A stretch of 64,000 nt of DNA, taken from assembly GCF_000015265.1 (NCBI RefSeq), contig NC_008699.1, positions 868,001 through 932,000 of the forward strand. The letters run 5' to 3'. The stretch is from Nocardioides sp. JS614 (lineage in GTDB: Bacteria > Actinomycetota > Actinomycetes > Propionibacteriales > Nocardioidaceae). Shown here piece by piece: positions 60,420-64,000 of the stretch. A program made the position numbers and the translations under genes. The notes beneath the pieces were generated by a model. The model saw nothing but the letters and a program-made list of their open reading frames with translations. It did not search any database and was not told the DNA's origin. Within the stretch, counting starts at the first letter, position 1, and every line of letters begins with the position of its first letter.

Positions 60420-61690
60420 GCGGGCACGAAGTCCAGGCCGCGCTCACCGGTGTAGATCTGCTTGGGGCGGGCGATCTTCTGCTCCTTGTCCTGCACCAGC
60501 TCGAGCCACTGGGACAGCCAGCCGGGGGTGCGGCCGATCGCGAACAACACGGTGAACATCTCCGGCGGGAACTGGAAGGCCTCGTAGATCAGGCCGGAGT
60601 AGAAGTCCACGTTGGGGTAGAGGCGGCGCTTGACGAAGTACTCGTCCTCGAGCGCGATCTTCTCCAGCTCCAGCGCGATGTCCAGCAGCGGGTTGGTGCC
60701 GGTGACCTCGAAGACGTCCTCGGCGGACTTCTTGATGATCTTGGCGCGGGGGTCGTAGTTCTTGTAGACGCGGTGGCCGAAGCCCATCAGCCGCTCGTTG
60801 CCGTCCTTCACGCCCTGGATGAAGGAGGGGATGTTCTCCTTGGTGCCGATCCGGCGCAGCATCCGCAGCACCGCCTCGTTGGCGCCGCCGTGCAGCGGGC
60901 CGTAGAGGGCGCCGACCCCGGCGGCGACCGCGGAGTAGGGGTCGACCTGGGTCGAGCCGACCGAGCGGACCGCGTTGGTGGAGGCGTTCTGCTCGTGGTC
61001 GGCGTGCAGGATGAACAGCACGTCGAGGGCCTTCACCAGGCGCTCGTCGGCCTCGAACCGGTGCTCGCTCATCTTGAACAGCATCGAGAGGAAGTTGGCG
61101 GTGTAGCCGAGCTCGTTGTCGGGGTAGACGAACGGCTTGCCCTGCGCGTGCCGGAACGACCAGGCGCCCAGCGTCGGCATCTTCGCGATCATCCGCACGA
61201 TCTGCATGTGCCGGTTGTCGGCGTCGCTGATGTTGCGGGCGTCGGGGTAGAACGTCGACAGGGCCCCGACCGACGCCATCAGCATCCCCATCGGGTGCGC
61301 GTCGTAGCGGAAGCCCTGCATGAACTCCTTGACGTTCTCGTGCACGAACGTGTGGTACGTGATCTCGTGCACCCACGCCTCGTACTCCGCCCTGGTCGGC
61401 AGCGAGCCGTGGACCAGGAGGTAGGCGACCTCGAGGAAGCTCGACTTCTCCGCCAGCTGCTCGATCGGGTAGCCGCGGTACTCCAGGACGCCCTTGTCGC
61501 CGTCGATGAAGGTCACCGAGCTGCGGCAGGAGGCGGTGTTCACGAAGCCGGGGTCGTAGACCGCGAGGCCGGGCGCGTCCTCCTCGGCCTTGATCTGGCC
61601 CAGGTCCGCGGCCTTGATGGTGCCGTCGGTGATCGGGACCTCGTACTCCTGTCCGGTGCGGTTGTCACGGACGGTCAGAGAATCAGTCAC
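60401..61690 (-). CDS. gltA: citrate synthase
   Basis: This 429-residue citrate synthase is of the hexameric type. The catalytic His positions are in ILHADHEQNASTNAVR and GPLHGGANEAVLRML, and Asp in the C-terminal FYSGLIYEAFQFP region; MGFGHRVYKNYDPRA binds acyl-CoA and oxaloacetate. It condenses acetyl-CoA with oxaloacetate to start the TCA cycle, where 3-oxoadipate carbon from the ortho pathway ends up. The GTG at 61690 gives the usual length; an upstream extension in frame is not conserved in the family. Confidence 0.95.
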   Translation of the reverse strand: MTDSLTVRDNRTGQEYEVPITDGTIKAADLGQIKAEEDAPGLAVYDPGFVNTASCRSSVTFIDGDKGVLEYRGYPIEQLAEKSSFLEVAYLLVHGSLPTRAEYEAWVHEITYHTFVHENVKEFMQGFRYDAHPMGMLMASVGALSTFYPDARNISDADNRHMQIVRMIAKMPTLGAWSFRHAQGKPFVYPDNELGYTANFLSMLFKMSEHRFEADERLVKALDVLFILHADHEQNASTNAVRSVGSTQVDPYSAVAAGVGALYGPLHGGANEAVLRMLRRIGTKENIPSFIQGVKDGNERLMGFGHRVYKNYDPRAKIIKKSAEDVFEVTGTNPLLDIALELEKIALEDEYFVKRRLYPNVDFYSGLIYEAFQFPPEMFTVLFAIGRTPGWLSQWLELVQDKEQKIARPKQIYTGERGLDFVPAAERWA

Positions 61691-61941
61691 GCGCTCCAAC
61701 TTAGACTGCGGCGTGGTGGCACGCGAAACCCGGCTCCCCTCCACGGTGATTCGACACCGCCGAGCGGGGCGCCGTAGTCTTGTCAGTCGCGCCTCCTGCC
61801 GCGCGCCGACCCGCCACGGGATCGGGGTGCAGATCCGGACCGCACGTCAGTGCTGAGCCGGGCCGTGTTCGTCAGAGGGCGTGGCTCCACCACCCGGGAG
61901 CAGCAGCTCTCCGGGCCCGACGAACGAAGAAGGAAACTTCC

Positions 61942-62385
61942 GTGCGCACGTACAGCCCCAAGCCCGGCGACATCCAGCGCGAGTGGCTCGTCATCGACGC
62001 CACCGACGTCGTCCTCGGCCGCCTCGCCGTGCAGACCGCGAACCTCCTGCGCGGCAAGCACAAGGCGATCTTCGCCCCCCACGTCGACACCGGTGACTTC
62101 GTCATCATCGTCAACGCGGAGAAGGTCGCCCTCTCGGGTGACAAGGCGACCACGAAGATGGCCTACCGCCACTCCGGCTACCCCGGTGGTCTCACGGCCA
62201 CGCCGATCGGCGAGATCCTGGAGAAGGACGCCCGCAAGGCCATCGAGAAGGCCGTGTGGGGCATGCTCCCGAAGAACAAGCTCGGCCGTCAGATGCTGAA
62301 GAAGCTGAAGGTCTACTCCGGGCCCAACCACCCGCACCAGGCCCAGAAGGCCACGCCGTTCGAGATCAAGCAGATCTCCCAGTAA
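61942..62385 (+). CDS. rplM: 50S ribosomal protein L13
   Basis: This 147-residue L13 has the family landmarks [53 protein letters not shown] and [20 protein letters not shown]. The GTG at 61942 follows an AGAAGGAAA ribosome site. It is in the usual two-gene operon with rpsI. The 251-base gap upstream contains no gene I can support; the promoter region there is divergent from gltA, and a TAGTCT box near 61773 is only a weak -10 candidate. Confidence 0.97.
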   Translation: MRTYSPKPGDIQREWLVIDATDVVLGRLAVQTANLLRGKHKAIFAPHVDTGDFVIIVNAEKVALSGDKATTKMAYRHSGYPGGLTATPIGEILEKDARKAIEKAVWGMLPKNKLGRQMLKKLKVYSGPNHPHQAQKATPFEIKQISQ

Positions 62386-62420
62386 TCCGTCTGTACGAGC
62401 ACCGAGAAAGCCTGAGGAAC

Positions 62421-62921
62421 ATGAGCGACACCACCAACGAGGTCGAGGAGACCTACGAGGTCGACGAGCAGGGCATCGCCTACAGCTCGGAGAGCGCGCC
62501 GTCCGCCGACGCCCCGCTGCGTCCCGCCACCATCGCCCCTGCGAACGCGACCGGCCGCCGCAAGGAGGCCGTCGCACGCGTCCGCCTGGTGCCCGGCACC
62601 GGCGAGTGGACCGTCAACGGCCGCACCCTGGACTCCTACTTCCCGAACAAGCTGCACCAGCAGGTCGTCAACGAGCCCTTCGTGACCACCCAGCTGGAGG
62701 GCCGGTTCGACGTGATCGCCCGCATCCACGGCGGTGGCATCACCGGTCAGGCCGGCGCGCTGCGCCTGGGCGTGGCCCGTGCGCTGAACGCGGTCGACGT
62801 CGAGGCCAACCGCCCCTCGCTGAAGAAGGCCGGGCTGCTCACCCGCGACGCCCGCGTCATCGAGCGCAAGAAGGCCGGTCTCAAGAAGGCCCGCAAGGCC
62901 CCTCAGTTCAGCAAGCGCTAA
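62421..62921 (+). CDS. rpsI: 30S ribosomal protein S9
   Basis: This 166-residue S9 has the conserved part from residue ~45 ([24 protein letters not shown]) to the C-terminal [28 protein letters not shown] tail that reaches the P site. The first ~45 residues are an acidic extension seen in actinobacterial S9 proteins. It lies 35 bases after rplM. Confidence 0.96.
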   Translation: MSDTTNEVEETYEVDEQGIAYSSESAPSADAPLRPATIAPANATGRRKEAVARVRLVPGTGEWTVNGRTLDSYFPNKLHQQVVNEPFVTTQLEGRFDVIARIHGGGITGQAGALRLGVARALNAVDVEANRPSLKKAGLLTRDARVIERKKAGLKKARKAPQFSKR

Positions 62922-62929
62922 TCGCGCGC

Positions 62930-64000
62930 ATGACGCGCATCTTCGGCACGGACGGGGTCCGGGGCCTGGCCAACGGTCAGCTGACCGCGGAGCTGGCCCT
63001 GGACCTGTCCGTCGCCGCAGCCCGGGTCCTGGCCGACCGGGGCGAGTTCAAAGGGCACCGCCCGCTCGCCGTCGTCGGCCGGGACACGCGCATCTCGGGG
63101 CAGTTCCTCGAGCACGCCGTCGTGGCCGGGCTCGCCTCCGCCGGCGTGGACGTGCTCCGGCTGCGGGTGCTGCCCACTCCCGCCGTCGCCTACCTGACCG
63201 AGGCGCTCGGCGCCGACCTCGGTGTCGTGATCAGCGCCTCGCACAACCCGATGCCCGACAACGGCATCAAGTTCCTCGCCCGCGGCGGGCACAAGCTCGA
63301 CGACGCGGTCGAGAAGCTCATCGAGCAGCACCTCGCCGAGGAGTGGGACCGGCCGGTGGGCGGTGACGTCGGGCGGGTGACGCCGTACGCCACGCCGGTC
63401 GAGGAGTACGTCGCGCACCTGGTCGGCACGCTCACCCGCTCGCTGGACGGCATCAAGGTCGTCCTCGACTGCGCCCACGGCGCGGCGTACGAAGCCGGCC
63501 CCCGCGCGCTGCGCGCCGCCGGCGCAGAGGTGGTCGCGATCGCGGTCGAGCCGGACGGCCTGAACATCAACGCCGACTGCGGCTCCACGCACCTCGCGGC
63601 GCTGCAGGCCGCCGTGGTCGAGCATGGCGCGGACGTCGGGTTCGCGCTCGACGGCGACGCCGACCGCTGCCTGGCCGTCGACCACGAGGGCAACGCCGTC
63701 GACGGTGACCAGATCCTGGCGATCCTGGCCCTCGGCATGGCCGAGACCGGCCACCTGGCGAAGAACACCGTGGTCGCCACCGTCATGAGCAACCTCGGCT
63801 TCGTGCAGGCGATGCGGGCCGCCGGCGTCGGCGTGCGCCAGACCAAGGTCGGAGACCGCTACGTGCTCGAGGCGATGCGGGTCTCCGGCTACTCCCTCGG
63901 CGGCGAGCAGTCCGGCCACGTGATCATGAGCGAGCACGCCACCACCGGCGACGGCATCCTCACCGCGCTGCACGTCCTGCAGCGGATGGCCGCGACCGGG
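62930..64000 (+). CDS. glmM: phosphoglucosamine mutase (3' end outside window)
   Basis: An open frame from ATG 62930 to the window end encodes the first 357 residues of GlmM. Landmarks are [15 protein letters not shown] at the start, the phosphoserine loop [16 protein letters not shown], the metal loop [14 protein letters not shown], and the sugar-binding [12 protein letters not shown]. It interconverts glucosamine 6- and 1-phosphate on the way to UDP-GlcNAc and the cell wall. It starts eight bases after the rpsI stop, a gene order common in actinobacteria. Confidence 0.96.
   Translation, partial: MTRIFGTDGVRGLANGQLTAELALDLSVAAARVLADRGEFKGHRPLAVVGRDTRISGQFLEHAVVAGLASAGVDVLRLRVLPTPAVAYLTEALGADLGVVISASHNPMPDNGIKFLARGGHKLDDAVEKLIEQHLAEEWDRPVGGDVGRVTPYATPVEEYVAHLVGTLTRSLDGIKVVLDCAHGAAYEAGPRALRAAGAEVVAIAVEPDGLNINADCGSTHLAALQAAVVEHGADVGFALDGDADRCLAVDHEGNAVDGDQILAILALGMAETGHLAKNTVVATVMSNLGFVQAMRAAGVGVRQTKVGDRYVLEAMRVSGYSLGGEQSGHVIMSEHATTGDGILTALHVLQRMAATG

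Overview
The window is about 64 kb of high-GC actinobacterial DNA. It uses many GTG starts, joins genes through ATGA/GTGA overlaps, and carries F420 genes, a DUF3263 protein, a DUF2993 lipid-binding protein and a GTG-started rplM. A Nocardioides-like member of the Propionibacteriales is a reasonable inference, but no rRNA is present to prove it. No tRNA, rRNA, CRISPR array, transposase or integrase was seen.

Region 1 (911-11290, + strand) is a compact aromatic-amine catabolic operon. It encodes a Rieske oxygenase alpha and beta pair, a small coiled-coil protein, a class I glutamine amidotransferase-like protein, a glutamine-synthetase-like gamma-glutamylanilide synthase, a [2Fe-2S] ferredoxin, an FAD reductase, an enol-lactone hydrolase (catD), a LysR regulator, catB, catA and catC. 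Together these can take aniline to catechol and then through ortho-cleavage to 3-oxoadipate. A decayed copy of the 3' end of a beta-barrel heme-binding-like gene (479-645) and an intact relative of that gene (11307-11960) flank the operon in the same orientation.

Region 2 (11307-13817, - strand) holds the beta-barrel protein, a Fur-type repressor with a striking tandem palindromic operator, a MarR regulator and a FadR-type GntR regulator.

Region 3 (13864-37501) is a second, divergently organised catabolic locus. The minus arm encodes a small Cys-containing protein, a DUF35 protein, a thiolase/aldolase-like protein, an enolase-superfamily enzyme, an aldehyde dehydrogenase, a cupin, a VOC protein, a luciferase-like (possibly F420-dependent) oxidoreductase and a second FadR regulator. 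The plus arm encodes a five-part branched-chain-type ABC transporter, another luciferase-like enzyme, a set of acyl-CoA enzymes (two enoyl-CoA hydratases, acyl-CoA dehydrogenase, CoA-transferase, CoA ligase, 3-hydroxyacyl-CoA dehydrogenase) and then FbiC, an F420:NADP oxidoreductase, FbiD/CofC and RibA. A catabolic operon thus appears to carry part of its own F420 supply. The substrate is not evident.

Region 4 (37578-47385) has a DUF2993 protein, a ROK regulator divergent from an ABC sugar importer with SIS and PfkB enzymes, and a furA-katG pair behind a classic FurA box.

Region 5 (47386-59533) is mixed. It contains a 23-residue membrane peptide ORF, a DUF981 membrane protein, DUF3263, a PPOX protein, a Clp-N-like protein, an aldo/keto reductase, a lipoprotein, an ABC-F protein, a broken GNAT gene, an HtrA protease, an MFS transporter and a large secreted choice-of-anchor-A protein whose DUF11 domain is split by a three-fold repeat insert.

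Region 6 (59552-64000) is core genome: a HAD hydrolase, three clustered palindromes, citrate synthase, rplM, rpsI and the start of glmM.
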